A stretch of DNA of 64,000 bases from Gallionella sp. Lineage in GTDB: Bacteria; Pseudomonadota; Gammaproteobacteria; Burkholderiales; Gallionellaceae. Below, piece by piece: positions 18,532 through 27,823 of this stretch (positions are counted from its first letter, which is position 1; every line of letters begins with the position of its first letter). A model generated the notes under the pieces. That model made no database searches. It was given only the letters and a program-made list of their open reading frames with translations, and had not been told where the DNA came from. The translations under genes were made by a program, and so were the position numbers. The stretch is taken from positions 92,146 to 156,145 of the forward strand of contig JADGRL010000001.1 of the NCBI GenBank assembly GCA_017880865.1, written 5' to 3'.

Positions 18532-18575
18532 AAGTTCTTCTCCTGTATCAGTTAGGGTTTGGGCGTAGTTCTATT

Positions 18576-18598
18576 GTTCCCACGCTTCGCGTGGGAAC
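18576..18598. repeat. REP-type perfect palindrome
   Basis: A 10-bp arm GTTCCCACGC is followed by TTC and its exact complement. This form is common among REP-type repeats in proteobacteria. It lies between two minus-strand genes and could stabilise or end the upstream transcript, though it has no T tract. Confidence 0.65.
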
Positions 18599-18645
18599 GC
18601 ATCTATAACCGCTCTGCGGTGATTGAGATATAAACCTACGTTTAA

Positions 18646-20391
18646 TCAAGGCTCGAATTTTTTGATGACCGCTAACAGTTGTTCATTGCCGGAATTTTCC
18701 TTGAGGCTATCCTGCCAGATCTTTTTGGCTTCCGCTTTATCGCCGCGCACCCACAACACTTCACCCAGATGAGCTGCGATCTCGGGATTGGCATTGCCGG
18801 CGTAGGCGCGCCGCAACATCTTCACGCTCTCATCGAGCTTGCCGCTGCGATAGTAGCCCCAGCCCACGCTGTCCATGATGGAGGCATCATCGGGGGCGAG
18901 CAGCAGGGCTTTTTCCACCAAGGCTAACGCCTCCGGAATGCGCTCGTTGCGTTCCAGCATGCCATAGCCCAACGCATTGTAGGCTTGCGCGTGATCGGGT
19001 TTGATTTTAATCAGCTTGCGCATCAATTGCTCAAACACGTCCGGCTTGCCGATCTTGTCGGCCATCATCCCGGTCTCGTAGAGCAGATCGATATGATTGG
19101 GCTGCTTTTCCAGCGCCTGATTCAACACCCGGTAAGCCTCGTCGAATTGATTTGCATCGCGCAATAATTGCGCCTCGACCATCACCAGTTGCACGCGCTG
19201 CTGATTATCGGTGACCGATATCTGTTGCAACAGCAGGCGCGCTTCGGCAAGCTGGCCGCGACGGCTCTGCAAATAAGCGATGCGAATCTGCGCCGCCACC
19301 AGATATTCGCCATCTTTGACCTCGCGGTAATAGGCGATGGCTTCATCATCGTTTTTCTTCGCTTCGCTCAACTGCCCGAGGTAATACTGCACCGTATCCT
19401 GCTCTTTCTTGCCTTTGCTGAGTGCCTGCTTGAGCTGTATCTCGGCACTCTTCAAATCGTTCATCTGCAGCGAGATCAATGCGATGGCATAGGCCATATC
19501 CGGGTTATCGGGATTTTCGTCCGCCATGCGCTGAAATTCGTCACGCGCCAGCTTGTATTGCTTTTGATCGAGCAAGGCGCGTGCATATTGCAAACGGATC
19601 TCGCGCGCCTCCGGGTAGCTACCCAGATAGCTGTGCAACACATCCAAGCTCTGTTGTGGCGCAGTTTTCTGTAACAGCAGCGCCTCCAGCGAGACCGCCA
19701 CATCCCACTCGGGACGCAGATGGCGCGCCTGCCTTACCTCGGTTAGCGCGAGCGCTCCGTCGCCTGCGGCAAGCGCCAATTGCGCCGCGCCCCAATGCGC
19801 CTCAGCCACACGTGGGTAGAGCTGCACCAGTTCGCGCATCAGCTTCAACGTCGCCGTCTTATCCGGATAGGGAGACAGTATTTGATAAATCTGGATAAAG
19901 ATTTGCGCGGAATGGGATTCATCCGCTTTCAATAAGTTAATGAATTCCTCGCGGGCTTCATCCAGTTTGCCGCTGCGCACCAAAACCGAAGACAGCATAC
20001 GTCTGGCCATCAGCGAAGACGGATCGGCATCACGCCAAATCCTGAGCGCCTCGATAGCCTTGTCGATTTGGCCGGATTGAAGCGCCAGGTGCGCGGCGCG
20101 CATCGCCAAACGCGGGTCTAGCGTTTTCTTGGCCAAGTCCGAGCTACCCTCGGCCGCGAGCGCATCGTTACCGCGCTGGCTGGCGATTTCGGATATCAAA
20201 AATTCATAGAGCAACGCGCTGCTCAACTCGATATTGGGCAACACCTGAGGCTCTTCTGCCTGAGGCTCGAGCGGCTCAGCCTGACCCGCATTCCCGTGCG
20301 GGCCAATCTGATTCACCGGGGTGCGCTCAGGGCCGTGCGCACAAGCGCTGAGCAGCAAACTGCCGAGAAGGATGAACTTGAACTGGGTCAT
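18646..20391 (-). CDS. TPR-repeat outer-membrane-type lipoprotein
   Basis: The 581-residue protein has a lipobox LLLSAC at about residues 11-16 and then a tail-like linker. About a dozen tetratricopeptide-like units follow to the C-terminus (ALRIWRDADPSSLMARRMLSS, YNALGYGMLERNERIPEALALVEKAL, SIMDSVGWGYYRSGKLDESVKML). It is inferred to be a periplasmic scaffold anchored in a membrane; its exact role is unknown. The gene normally precedes lolB-ispE in betaproteobacteria. The ATG at 20391 is chosen because the lipoprotein signal begins there; an in-frame ATG at 20421 would extend it. Confidence 0.82.
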   Translation of the reverse strand: MTQFKFILLGSLLLSACAHGPERTPVNQIGPHGNAGQAEPLEPQAEEPQVLPNIELSSALLYEFLISEIASQRGNDALAAEGSSDLAKKTLDPRLAMRAAHLALQSGQIDKAIEALRIWRDADPSSLMARRMLSSVLVRSGKLDEAREEFINLLKADESHSAQIFIQIYQILSPYPDKTATLKLMRELVQLYPRVAEAHWGAAQLALAAGDGALALTEVRQARHLRPEWDVAVSLEALLLQKTAPQQSLDVLHSYLGSYPEAREIRLQYARALLDQKQYKLARDEFQRMADENPDNPDMAYAIALISLQMNDLKSAEIQLKQALSKGKKEQDTVQYYLGQLSEAKKNDDEAIAYYREVKDGEYLVAAQIRIAYLQSRRGQLAEARLLLQQISVTDNQQRVQLVMVEAQLLRDANQFDEAYRVLNQALEKQPNHIDLLYETGMMADKIGKPDVFEQLMRKLIKIKPDHAQAYNALGYGMLERNERIPEALALVEKALLLAPDDASIMDSVGWGYYRSGKLDESVKMLRRAYAGNANPEIAAHLGEVLWVRGDKAEAKKIWQDSLKENSGNEQLLAVIKKFEP

Positions 20392-20468
20392 AACAATACT
20401 GCTTTTGATGTGGACGCACATAATAGGTTATATTCAGCCCAATTCACAACCCTGAAGGCCTTTCGACT

Positions 20469-21248
20469 TTGTCAAATATCGCTCCCGAAATAACCCTTTG
20501 TGCACGCAACCTGACGCGCCGCTTCGGCAATATCACGGTCATTCATAATCTGTCGCTGGAATTAAAGCGCGGGGAAGTGCTGGGCTTGCTCGGACACAAC
20601 GGCGCGGGAAAAACCACCACGCTGCAAATGCTGACCGGCTGCCTGCTGCCTGACAACGCCGAAAAAAGTGAATGCAGCATCGAAATCTGCGGCATCGACC
20701 TGTTGCGCAAACCCACGTTGGCGAAAGCGCACTTGGGCTACCTGCCGGAAACCCCGCCGTTATACCGCGAACTTTCTGTGAACGATTACCTGACCTTTGC
20801 GGCGCGCTTGCGCGGCATGAAGTCCGCCGATGTCGCCGGTGCGTTGACGCAAACCCTGCAGCGCTGCGGCCTGGAAGCGGTCGGCAAAAAGATCATCGGC
20901 ACCTTGTCCAAGGGTTATCAGCAACGCGTCGGCATCGCGCAAGCCATCATTCACAGTCCCGCCGTGATCGTGCTGGACGAACCCACTGTCGGCCTGGACC
21001 CTGCGCAAATTCGCGGTATACGCACACTGATCCGCGAATTGGGCGATACGCACAGCGTGATCCTCTCCACGCATTTGCTCGGCGAAGTCGAAAGCGTGTG
21101 CGATCGCGTCGAAATCATGCAGCACGGCCGACTGATTTACGGTGATACCAGCGCGCACATGCGACAACACGGCAACGGGAAAATGTCATTGGAAGAAGTG
21201 TTCCTTGAGATTACAGAAAATCATGCCGCCGAGGAGCTAGCGTTATGA
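20469..21248 (+). CDS. ABC transporter ATP-binding protein, GldA-like
   Basis: This is a 259-residue ATPase with Walker A GHNGAGKTT, signature LSKGYQQRVGIAQAI, Walker B VIVLDEPTVGLDP and the switch His in STHLL. The signature is of the GldA/NatA type rather than the canonical LSGGQ. The start codon appears to be TTG (MSNIAPEITLCARNL), with GAAGG upstream. Its stop overlaps the permease start (ATGA). Together with the next two genes it forms a Gld-type export system; the substrate is unknown. Confidence 0.85.
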   Translation: MSNIAPEITLCARNLTRRFGNITVIHNLSLELKRGEVLGLLGHNGAGKTTTLQMLTGCLLPDNAEKSECSIEICGIDLLRKPTLAKAHLGYLPETPPLYRELSVNDYLTFAARLRGMKSADVAGALTQTLQRCGLEAVGKKIIGTLSKGYQQRVGIAQAIIHSPAVIVLDEPTVGLDPAQIRGIRTLIRELGDTHSVILSTHLLGEVESVCDRVEIMQHGRLIYGDTSAHMRQHGNGKMSLEEVFLEITENHAAEELAL

Positions 21249-21988
21249 TCCGCTTACTCGCCTTGCGCGAACTGCGCAGCCTGTTTTCGATGCCGTCCAC
21301 CTGGTTCATCCTGGCGCTGCTGCAATTCATACTCGCGTGGTTTTTTCTGGCGCGGGTTGAAGCATTCCTTGAAATCCAGCCGCAGCTCGCCCAACTCGCC
21401 AATCCGCCCGGCGTGACAACCACTGTTGCCGCACCGATGTTCAATACGGTCGCGCTGTTGCTGATGATGCTGGTGCCGATGTTCACGATGCGTCTGATCG
21501 CCGAGGAACGCCGCAACCAGACGCTCACGCTGCTGCTGTCGGCTCCGCTGTCCGGTCTGCACATCGTGCTCGGAAAATTTATAGGCTTGCTGACTTTTCT
21601 GGTCGTGCTGGTCACCGGTGTGCCGCTGATGCTCTACACGCTGGCGCTCGGCACCCAGCTCGATCACGGTCTGCTGTTGAGCAATATGCTGGGACTGCTG
21701 CTGCTCACCGCCAGTTATATCGCGCTGGGGCTGTATATCTCCGCGCTCACCACCCAGCCCATCATCGCCGCGATCGGCGCGCTGGCGGTGCTGCTCGGTT
21801 TGTGGCTGGCCGACATCGGCGCTGTGGCGGAAAATTCGCCCTGGCATGCCATATCGCCGCTCAACCACTTCCAGAATTTCAACAACGGTTTGCTCGATAG
21901 CAGCGATGCGGCGTTCTTCGTACTGTTCACAACGGTCTTTTTGCTATTGACCATACAGCGCTTGCACAACAACCGCAGATACGGATGA
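21245..21988 (+). CDS. ABC-2 type permease, GldF-like
   Basis: The 247-residue membrane protein has about six hydrophobic segments, starting MIRLLALRELRSLFSMPSTWFILALLQF, with TMRLIAEERRNQTLTLLLSAPLS as the conserved ABC-2 cytoplasmic elbow. Start and stop overlaps with its neighbours show a tight operon. By family knowledge it is the translocation channel of the system whose ATPase is encoded upstream. Confidence 0.85.
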   Translation: MIRLLALRELRSLFSMPSTWFILALLQFILAWFFLARVEAFLEIQPQLAQLANPPGVTTTVAAPMFNTVALLLMMLVPMFTMRLIAEERRNQTLTLLLSAPLSGLHIVLGKFIGLLTFLVVLVTGVPLMLYTLALGTQLDHGLLLSNMLGLLLLTASYIALGLYISALTTQPIIAAIGALAVLLGLWLADIGAVAENSPWHAISPLNHFQNFNNGLLDSSDAAFFVLFTTVFLLLTIQRLHNNRRYG

Positions 21989-21991
21989 GAT

Positions 21992-23395
21992 ATGCGATAT
22001 AAATTCTTGCTTAATCAACCTCTGCGTAATCTGCTGTTCGTGCTGGTTTTAACCGGCGTTGCAGCTGGCTTGGGCTATGTCGCAATGCAATATCCTATCC
22101 AGCGCGACGTCACCTATAACACCGTCAACAGCCTGGAACCTGGCAGTGTGGAAATACTCGCTCAACTGAGCGGCCCGGTCACGATCACCGTGTATGCGAC
22201 CGAACAGGACGCGCACTTGGGCGACATACGCAAGATCATTCGCGATTTTCTGTCGCTCTATCAACGCTACAAGCCCGACATTCAACTGGTGTTCATCGAT
22301 CCGGAAAAAAACGAGGAGAAAGCCCGAGCGGCGCAAATCCGTTTCAACGGTGAAATGGTGATCGAATACGCCGGGCGCAGCGAACACCTGACCAAGATCA
22401 ACGAGCCCATCGTCACCAGCACTTTGCTGCGCCTGTCGCATACCCGAGACCAGACTATTATGTATCTGGATGGGCACGGCGAGCGCAAGCTGGACGGCAT
22501 CGCCAACTTTGACATGGGTTCGGTGTTCGGCGCGAAGCTCAAGCAGAACGGTTTTCACTTGGGCAGTCTTAATCTGGCACTGGCGCAGGAAGTGCCGGGC
22601 AATGTCAGCGTCTTGGTGATCACCCAGCCGCAACTCGATCTGATGCCCGGCGAAGTAGACAAGCTGCTGCGCTATGTCGAGCGCGGCGGCAATCTGCTCT
22701 GGCTGGTGGATGCTGAACCGCTGCACGGGCTGGAACGACTCGCCGAAAAACTCGACCTGTTGCTGCCGCCCGGCATCGTGATCGATCCGGCTGCCACCGA
22801 AATGAATGCACCCGCCAGCTGGTCGCTGGGTGCGACTTATCCGCCTCACGCCATCACGAACAATTTCAACTTGACCACCGCCTACCCTTCCGCACGACAG
22901 TTGATCTGGGACAAAGAACTTTTGTCCGGGCACCCGAATGAAAACGCGGACTGGCAACACCAGGTATTGGTGGAAGTCGCCCCTCGCGGCTGGGTGAGCC
23001 GCAATCCATCGAAGGACAAGCCGCGCGACGAAAACCGTTTGTCCGTGCGCCCGTTCGACAAACAGCACGACACCCCGGGCCCCGTGGTCATCGCGATGGC
23101 CTTGCAGCGCCACACCCATGACCGCGATCAACGCATCGTGGTCGTCGGCAACGGCGCATTCCTCTCCAACAGTTTCGCCGGCAATGGCGGCAACGTGGAC
23201 TTAGGGTTGAACATGGTGAACTGGCTGGCCGGCGAGGAACATCTCATCACCGGGCAACCGCGTGCTGCAAAGGACAGCAAGCTGGAGTTAAGCAAAATGC
23301 AACTCGAAATCATCAGCGTCATCTTTTTGTTAGTCTTGCCGCTGCTGCTCGCCGGTGTGGGCGGACGGATGTGGTGGAAGCGCCGCCGCGCTTAA
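21992..23395 (+). CDS. GldG-like auxiliary component of ABC transporter
   Basis: The 467-residue protein has an N-terminal transmembrane helix, a long periplasmic part and a C-terminal helix (LEIISVIFLLVLPLLLAGVGG) ending in RMWWKRRRA. The soluble part has VTITVYATEQDAHLGDIRKI and TIMYLDGHGERKL, characteristic of the COG3225/GldG family. GldG acts with GldA and GldF in gliding Bacteroidota, but homologous triplets occur in many non-gliding proteobacteria with unknown substrate. It follows the permease by three bases. In related genomes mutM often faces the TPR-lolB block directly; this ABC triplet separates them here. Confidence 0.82.
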   Translation: MRYKFLLNQPLRNLLFVLVLTGVAAGLGYVAMQYPIQRDVTYNTVNSLEPGSVEILAQLSGPVTITVYATEQDAHLGDIRKIIRDFLSLYQRYKPDIQLVFIDPEKNEEKARAAQIRFNGEMVIEYAGRSEHLTKINEPIVTSTLLRLSHTRDQTIMYLDGHGERKLDGIANFDMGSVFGAKLKQNGFHLGSLNLALAQEVPGNVSVLVITQPQLDLMPGEVDKLLRYVERGGNLLWLVDAEPLHGLERLAEKLDLLLPPGIVIDPAATEMNAPASWSLGATYPPHAITNNFNLTTAYPSARQLIWDKELLSGHPNENADWQHQVLVEVAPRGWVSRNPSKDKPRDENRLSVRPFDKQHDTPGPVVIAMALQRHTHDRDQRIVVVGNGAFLSNSFAGNGGNVDLGLNMVNWLAGEEHLITGQPRAAKDSKLELSKMQLEIISVIFLLVLPLLLAGVGGRMWWKRRRA

Positions 23396-23402
23396 ATTGG
23401 AT

Positions 23403-23430
23403 GTAGGGGCGCGATAAATCGCGCACCTAC
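23403..23430. repeat. REP-like palindrome, minimal copy
   Basis: GTAGGGGCGCGAT pairs with ATCGCGCACCTAC around a few bases. It is the short form of the repeat family at 17266, 35908 and 50443, and lies in the gldG-like/mutM gap, 17 bp before the mutM start. Confidence 0.65.
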
Positions 23431-23446
23431 AAATAACTTTAAAATC

Positions 23447-24277
23447 ATGCCCGAACTCCCCGAAGTCGAAATCACGCGGCGCGGCCTGGCCGCACATCTG
23501 ATCGGCCTGACCATTACGGATGTCGTGATCCGCAATCCCAGGCTGCGCTGGCCTGTCGCGGCCAACCTGCCGGATCTGTTGCGCGGTCAGACCATACGCT
23601 CGCTCAAACGCCGCGCCAAATACCTGCTGATGGATTGCGGCTGCGGCACGCTGATCCTGCATCTGGGCATGTCCGGCAGCCTGCGCATTTTGCCCGCAAA
23701 CACCCCCGAACTAAAGCACGACCACTTCGATCTGGTGCTGGGCAACGGCACGCTGATGCGCCTGCGCGACCCGCGTCGCTTCGGCGCGGTGCTGTGGCAT
23801 ACCGGCGATCCGGCTACCCACCCGCTGCTCGCGACACTTGGCCCCGAACCACTGGAAGACGGGCTACCAGCCCGCAACTTCGATGCGCGCTATCTGTATC
23901 AGGCCACGCGCGGACGCAGCATCGCTATCAAGCAATGCATCATGGACAACCACATCGTGGTCGGCGTGGGCAACATCTACGCGAACGAAGCGCTGTTCCG
24001 CGCCGGAATCAAACCGCAACTCAAAGCGGGCAAACTCAGCCTGCCGCGCTGCGCAAGACTGGTCGCCGAAATTTGCGCGACCCTGACCGAGGCAATCAAC
24101 TTGGGCGGCAGCACGCTGCGCGATTTCGTCAACACCTCGGGCCAACCGGGTTACTTCCAGCAGCACTACTGGGTGTACGGGCGCGGCGGCGAACCCTGTC
24201 GCCGTTGCGGTTCGCCCATCAAACAAATCAAACAGGGACAGCGTTCCAGTTTCTATTGCATGAATTGCCAGAAATAA
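23447..24277 (+). CDS. mutM: Formamidopyrimidine-DNA glycosylase (Fpg/MutM)
   Basis: Fpg removes 8-oxoguanine and ring-opened purines and nicks the abasic site. The 276-residue protein begins [14 protein letters not shown], so the catalytic Pro2 and Glu3 are exposed after Met removal. It has [11 protein letters not shown] with the conserved lysine, and ends in the zinc finger [21 protein letters not shown] with CMNCQK. Length and motifs are normal. Damage repair fits a cell handling iron and oxygen, but the gene is universal. Confidence 0.97.
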   Translation: MPELPEVEITRRGLAAHLIGLTITDVVIRNPRLRWPVAANLPDLLRGQTIRSLKRRAKYLLMDCGCGTLILHLGMSGSLRILPANTPELKHDHFDLVLGNGTLMRLRDPRRFGAVLWHTGDPATHPLLATLGPEPLEDGLPARNFDARYLYQATRGRSIAIKQCIMDNHIVVGVGNIYANEALFRAGIKPQLKAGKLSLPRCARLVAEICATLTEAINLGGSTLRDFVNTSGQPGYFQQHYWVYGRGGEPCRRCGSPIKQIKQGQRSSFYCMNCQK

Positions 24278-24494
24278 GGGGGCTATACTCAAGGGCGCCT
24301 GCAAATTCATTGCATTGCATCAGCCAGTTAGGCGACGCAGAAAAACTTTAAGAAGCCGTGAAACCACGAACGGATGACAGCAACGGGCTTTTGCTGCTAG
24401 GCTTCGGGCTGATGCATTTGCAACCTCGTATGACATAGATAGTAGATGGGAAGTATTCGATCAACTAATCAAATTGAAATAGGACAAGCCCCCA

Positions 24495-25442
24495 ATGCGC
24501 AACCTGCTCGGTCTCATCGTCGCCCTCCTCTGTCTGATGTGGATGCCCACCCAAGCCGCCGAACAGGCTAAAGCAGTTAAAGCATCCAAAGCCGCACCTG
24601 CACCTAGGGCTGTCCGTACTTTCAAAGACTGTCCAAGCTGTCCGAAGATGGTGGTGATCCGCTCGGGGAGCTTTGACATGGGCTCGCCAAGTTCTGAGGC
24701 TGGGCATAGCAACGACGAAGGCCCGGTGCATAGTGTCAAGGTTGCCGCCTTCGCGCTGAGCATGACCGAGATCACCCGTGGCCAGTTTGCGGCATTCGTA
24801 AAAAAGACCAAATACAACACCGCAGACAAATGCTGGACGCTTGAAGGCGGAAAATTTGAAGATCGCAAAGGCAGCTGGCGCGAGCCCGGTTACTTACAAG
24901 ACGACAAACACCCGGTCACCTGCATCAACTGGAACGATGCCAAAGCCTATGCAAAATGGCTGTCACGCAAGACCGGCAAACCATATCGTCTGCCGACAGA
25001 GGCCGAATGGGAATACGCTGCCCGTGGCAACACCAGCAGAGCACGTTACTGGGGGACGAACCCTGATGAGGCTTGCTCCTATGCGAATGCGGCGGACAAG
25101 ACAGCACAAGCACAGATACATGGCGCAACATCCTGGTCTGCACATAATTGCAAGGATGGTTTTGCCTATACCGCTCCGGTGGGCAGTTTCAAGCCCAATG
25201 CATTCGGATTGAATGACATGCTGGGGAACGTGTGGGAATGGACCGAGGACAGTTACCACAACAACTATGAAGGCGCCCCGACAGACGGCAGTGCATGGAA
25301 AGGGGATGATGCAAAACGTGTGCTTCGAGGCGGTTCGTGGAACAACGGAACGCAGAACACGCGCGCGGCGATACGCAACAGCAACAAGCCAGCGCTCCGT
25401 TTCAGCATCTTCGGGTTTCGCTTGGCCAGAAAGCTCCCGTAG
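24495..25442 (+). CDS. Secreted formylglycine-generating-enzyme-like (SUMF1/DUF323 fold) protein
   Basis: The 315-residue precursor has a signal peptide ending near TQA|AEQ, an Ala/Lys linker and CPSCP, then the FGE-sulfatase fold. Fold markers are FDMGSPSSEAGHSNDEGPVHSV, ALSMTEITRGQFAAF, PVTCINWNDAKAYAKWLS, RLPTEAEWEYAARG, NVWEWTED and RVLRGGSWNN. The copper-binding catalytic cysteines of true FGE, expected just after GGSW, are absent, so sulfatase activation is unlikely. A binding or structural role is more plausible. It is followed by a Sel1 protein and a barrel protein on the same strand, all exported. Confidence 0.8.
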   Translation: MRNLLGLIVALLCLMWMPTQAAEQAKAVKASKAAPAPRAVRTFKDCPSCPKMVVIRSGSFDMGSPSSEAGHSNDEGPVHSVKVAAFALSMTEITRGQFAAFVKKTKYNTADKCWTLEGGKFEDRKGSWREPGYLQDDKHPVTCINWNDAKAYAKWLSRKTGKPYRLPTEAEWEYAARGNTSRARYWGTNPDEACSYANAADKTAQAQIHGATSWSAHNCKDGFAYTAPVGSFKPNAFGLNDMLGNVWEWTEDSYHNNYEGAPTDGSAWKGDDAKRVLRGGSWNNGTQNTRAAIRNSNKPALRFSIFGFRLARKLP

Positions 25443-25487
25443 GCGTAAGTTGCGCTCAGATTTGGCACCGAAAAGAGGATCACAAAA

Positions 25488-26639
25488 ATGAATAATTCGC
25501 TAAAACGGGTGTTGCTGGTTTGTGTGTATTTGTTTGCGTTGACCGATCAGACAAGTGCCGATTCGTTATCCGATGCACAACGCGCCTACCATGAAAAAGA
25601 TTATGCAAAAGCAGAAAAGTTACTCAGGCCGTTGGCAGAACAGGGTAATGCTTTCGCTCAATTCGACCTGGGGACCATTTATGACAATGGGCAAGGGGTT
25701 CCTCAAGATTACAAGGAAGCCGTGATGTGGTACCAACTGGCAGCAGCGCAAGGTAATGCCTTCGCACAAGTCAACCTTGGGTTTATGTACGAAAACGAAA
25801 AGGGCGTTCCTCAAGATTACAAAGCAGCCGTGAAATGGTTTCGAGTGGCGGCAGATCAAGGTAATGCTGTTGCACAATTCAACCTCGGGTTGATGTATGA
25901 AAATGGAAAGGGTGTTCCCCAAGATTACGATGAGGCTGTGAGGTGGTTTCGACTGGCGGCCAAACAGGGTAATGCTAAAGCACAAACCAGTCTTGGGCTG
26001 ATGTATGAAACTGAAAAGGGCGTTCCTCAAGATTACCAGGAAGCCGTGAAGTTGTTTCGACTGGCGGCAGATCAAGGTAATGCTGTTGCACAAGCCAACC
26101 TTGGGTTGATGTATGACTTGGGGCTGAGTGTTCCAGCGGATTACAAACAGGCTGTGAAGTGGTTTCGACTGGCGGCAGACCATGGTAATGCTGGCGCACA
26201 ATTTTGTCTTGGGTGGATGTATTACAGCGGGCAAGGTGTCCCGCAGGATTATAACGAGGCCGTAAAGTGGTATCGGCTGGCGGCGGCGCAAGGTAATGCT
26301 GACGCGCAATCCGACCTTGGGTTTATGTATGAATTAGGACAAGGTGTTCCGCGGGATTACAACGAGGCCGTAAAGTGGTATCGACTGGCAGCGGAACAGG
26401 GTGCCGCCTCTGCTCAATACATGCTTGCAAATATGTATAACTATGGGCTAGGTGTTCCTCAGGATTTCGTCCTGGCGTATATGTGGGCCAACATTGCTGC
26501 GACCAATGCGCCTGCGGATCAATTACAAGAAAGAGCCATCTATCGTGATTCAATAGCAAAGAATATGACTGCACCGAAAATTGCCGAAGCGCAGGAGCTG
26601 GCCATAAAATGCACTGCAAATAAATTCAAGGGGTGTTAA
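25488..26639 (+). CDS. Secreted Sel1-repeat protein
   Basis: The 383-residue precursor has a signal peptide ending QTSA|DSL. Eight Sel1 units of 36 residues follow, with the pattern GVPQDYxEAVKWFRLAAxQGNAxAQ. The 108-bp units are also close to each other at DNA level (about 25640-26500), which suggests recent internal duplication. Sel1 solenoids bind proteins. GAGGA precedes the ATG. The C-terminal part (ANIAATNAPADQLQERAIYRD) is the usual Sel1 protein end. Confidence 0.85.
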   Translation: MNNSLKRVLLVCVYLFALTDQTSADSLSDAQRAYHEKDYAKAEKLLRPLAEQGNAFAQFDLGTIYDNGQGVPQDYKEAVMWYQLAAAQGNAFAQVNLGFMYENEKGVPQDYKAAVKWFRVAADQGNAVAQFNLGLMYENGKGVPQDYDEAVRWFRLAAKQGNAKAQTSLGLMYETEKGVPQDYQEAVKLFRLAADQGNAVAQANLGLMYDLGLSVPADYKQAVKWFRLAADHGNAGAQFCLGWMYYSGQGVPQDYNEAVKWYRLAAAQGNADAQSDLGFMYELGQGVPRDYNEAVKWYRLAAEQGAASAQYMLANMYNYGLGVPQDFVLAYMWANIAATNAPADQLQERAIYRDSIAKNMTAPKIAEAQELAIKCTANKFKGC

Positions 26640-26708
26640 TGAGAATGCATGTGCTGACATTACAGGAACGCAAACACAGCTTACGCGATTGTGTAATATC
26701 TGCCCGAC

Positions 26709-27740
26709 ATGTCCGCCTCTGAGCAAAAATCCATCTGGTCTTCCTGCCTTGCGCAGAGTCTGCTGCTGGGCATGACTCTGATTTTTCCGTTGAAGCTGCT
26801 TGGCGCAGAGCAACCTGTTCCACAGACACAAGCAGTTACGCAGACACCCTCTATTCCACAGACACCGCAATCTGATCGCTTTGACTCGATGGAGGCTCCG
26901 CGTGATTATTTGTCCGGTAAGATCACCAGCTTCGCCAGCTATCTCGATCGCTTCTTTGGTGGTGATCGTCATTTCCAGGAGAGCAATCAAAGCGTGGTTC
27001 AGATGGATCTGACCAGAGTGACGGGATATAGCGGTGATGGCAAGCTCGATTTTGCAGCTAGGCTCAATTTGAGATTGCCTGTAACCGAGGGGCGATTGCA
27101 TCTGATGCTGGAAACTGACCCCGATAAAAATATAACCCCTGAGCCAACACCGGGCCAAGCCGTGCTTAACAAAAAAGTTACTGCACCGGGAAGTTATGGC
27201 GTGGCTGCGCGCTATGAGCCCGCGGTGGAAAGCGCCTGGCACTTTAGCACTGATGCGGGACTTAAATTTCCTGTCCCGGTACAGCCTTTCGTACGCTCAA
27301 GGGCTAGCTACTCGGCTCCGATGGGCGAGTGGCGGCTAAAAGCAGCGGAATCGGTGTATTGGTTTAATTCCATAGGCGCGGGTGAAACCACTCAGGTTGA
27401 CTGGGAACGCTTTATAAGCGAGCCGGTTCTGTTTCGTGCCACCACTACGGCCACATGGCTCAATGACAAACAGAACTTCGATCTGAGCCAGGATTTCTCT
27501 ACTTTTCACACCCTGGATGATCGTACTGCCTTGCTGTATCAGGTGAGTGTGGTTGGGGTCAGCAATCCGCAGTTTCAGGTGATGGATGAAGTCGTGCTAC
27601 TGCTTTACCGTTACCGGTTACATCGGGAATGGATGTTCTTCGAACTAAGCCCGCAACTGCATTTTCCAAAAGTAAATAATTTCAGAATCAGCCCGATGCT
27701 CAGCATGCGTCTGGAGATGCTATTGGATGACTCGAGATAA
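26709..27740 (+). CDS. Hypothetical outer-membrane beta-barrel-like protein
   Basis: The 343-residue precursor has a long signal sequence (hydrophobic core SLLLGMTLIFPLKLLGA) and a Pro/Gln/Thr-rich linker. The body is made of alternating strands rich in aromatic and charged residues (YRLHREWMFFELSPQLHF), and it ends in RLEMLLDDSR. This looks like an outer-membrane barrel without a known family name. It begins about 70 bp after the Sel1 gene and may belong to the same unit. The ribosome site before 26709 is weak. Confidence 0.55.
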   Translation: MSASEQKSIWSSCLAQSLLLGMTLIFPLKLLGAEQPVPQTQAVTQTPSIPQTPQSDRFDSMEAPRDYLSGKITSFASYLDRFFGGDRHFQESNQSVVQMDLTRVTGYSGDGKLDFAARLNLRLPVTEGRLHLMLETDPDKNITPEPTPGQAVLNKKVTAPGSYGVAARYEPAVESAWHFSTDAGLKFPVPVQPFVRSRASYSAPMGEWRLKAAESVYWFNSIGAGETTQVDWERFISEPVLFRATTTATWLNDKQNFDLSQDFSTFHTLDDRTALLYQVSVVGVSNPQFQVMDEVVLLLYRYRLHREWMFFELSPQLHFPKVNNFRISPMLSMRLEMLLDDSR

Positions 27741-27823
27741 ATATCGGGTAATACAACGAAGCGTATTTGCCACATGTCCTGAAACTCCGATTCCGTATGT
27801 CGTCTGCGGATCGGCAGAAGTTA

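Noticed and set aside
22049..23131. Minus-strand 360-codon frame opposite the GldG-like gene
   Set aside because: No motif or ribosome site; the plus-strand gene has signal, membrane helices and family motifs.
24301..24422. Integron attC-like site
   Set aside because: A GTTAGGC core is present at 24327, but the paired RYYYAAC end and the typical L-boxes are not placed correctly, and there is no integrase.
24495..25442. Functional sulfatase-activating FGE
   Set aside because: Catalytic cysteines after GGSW are absent and no sulfatase gene is in the window.
25640..26500. Repeats in the Sel1 gene as a separate repeat element
   Set aside because: The 108-bp periodicity is in frame and encodes Sel1 units, so it is explained by the protein.
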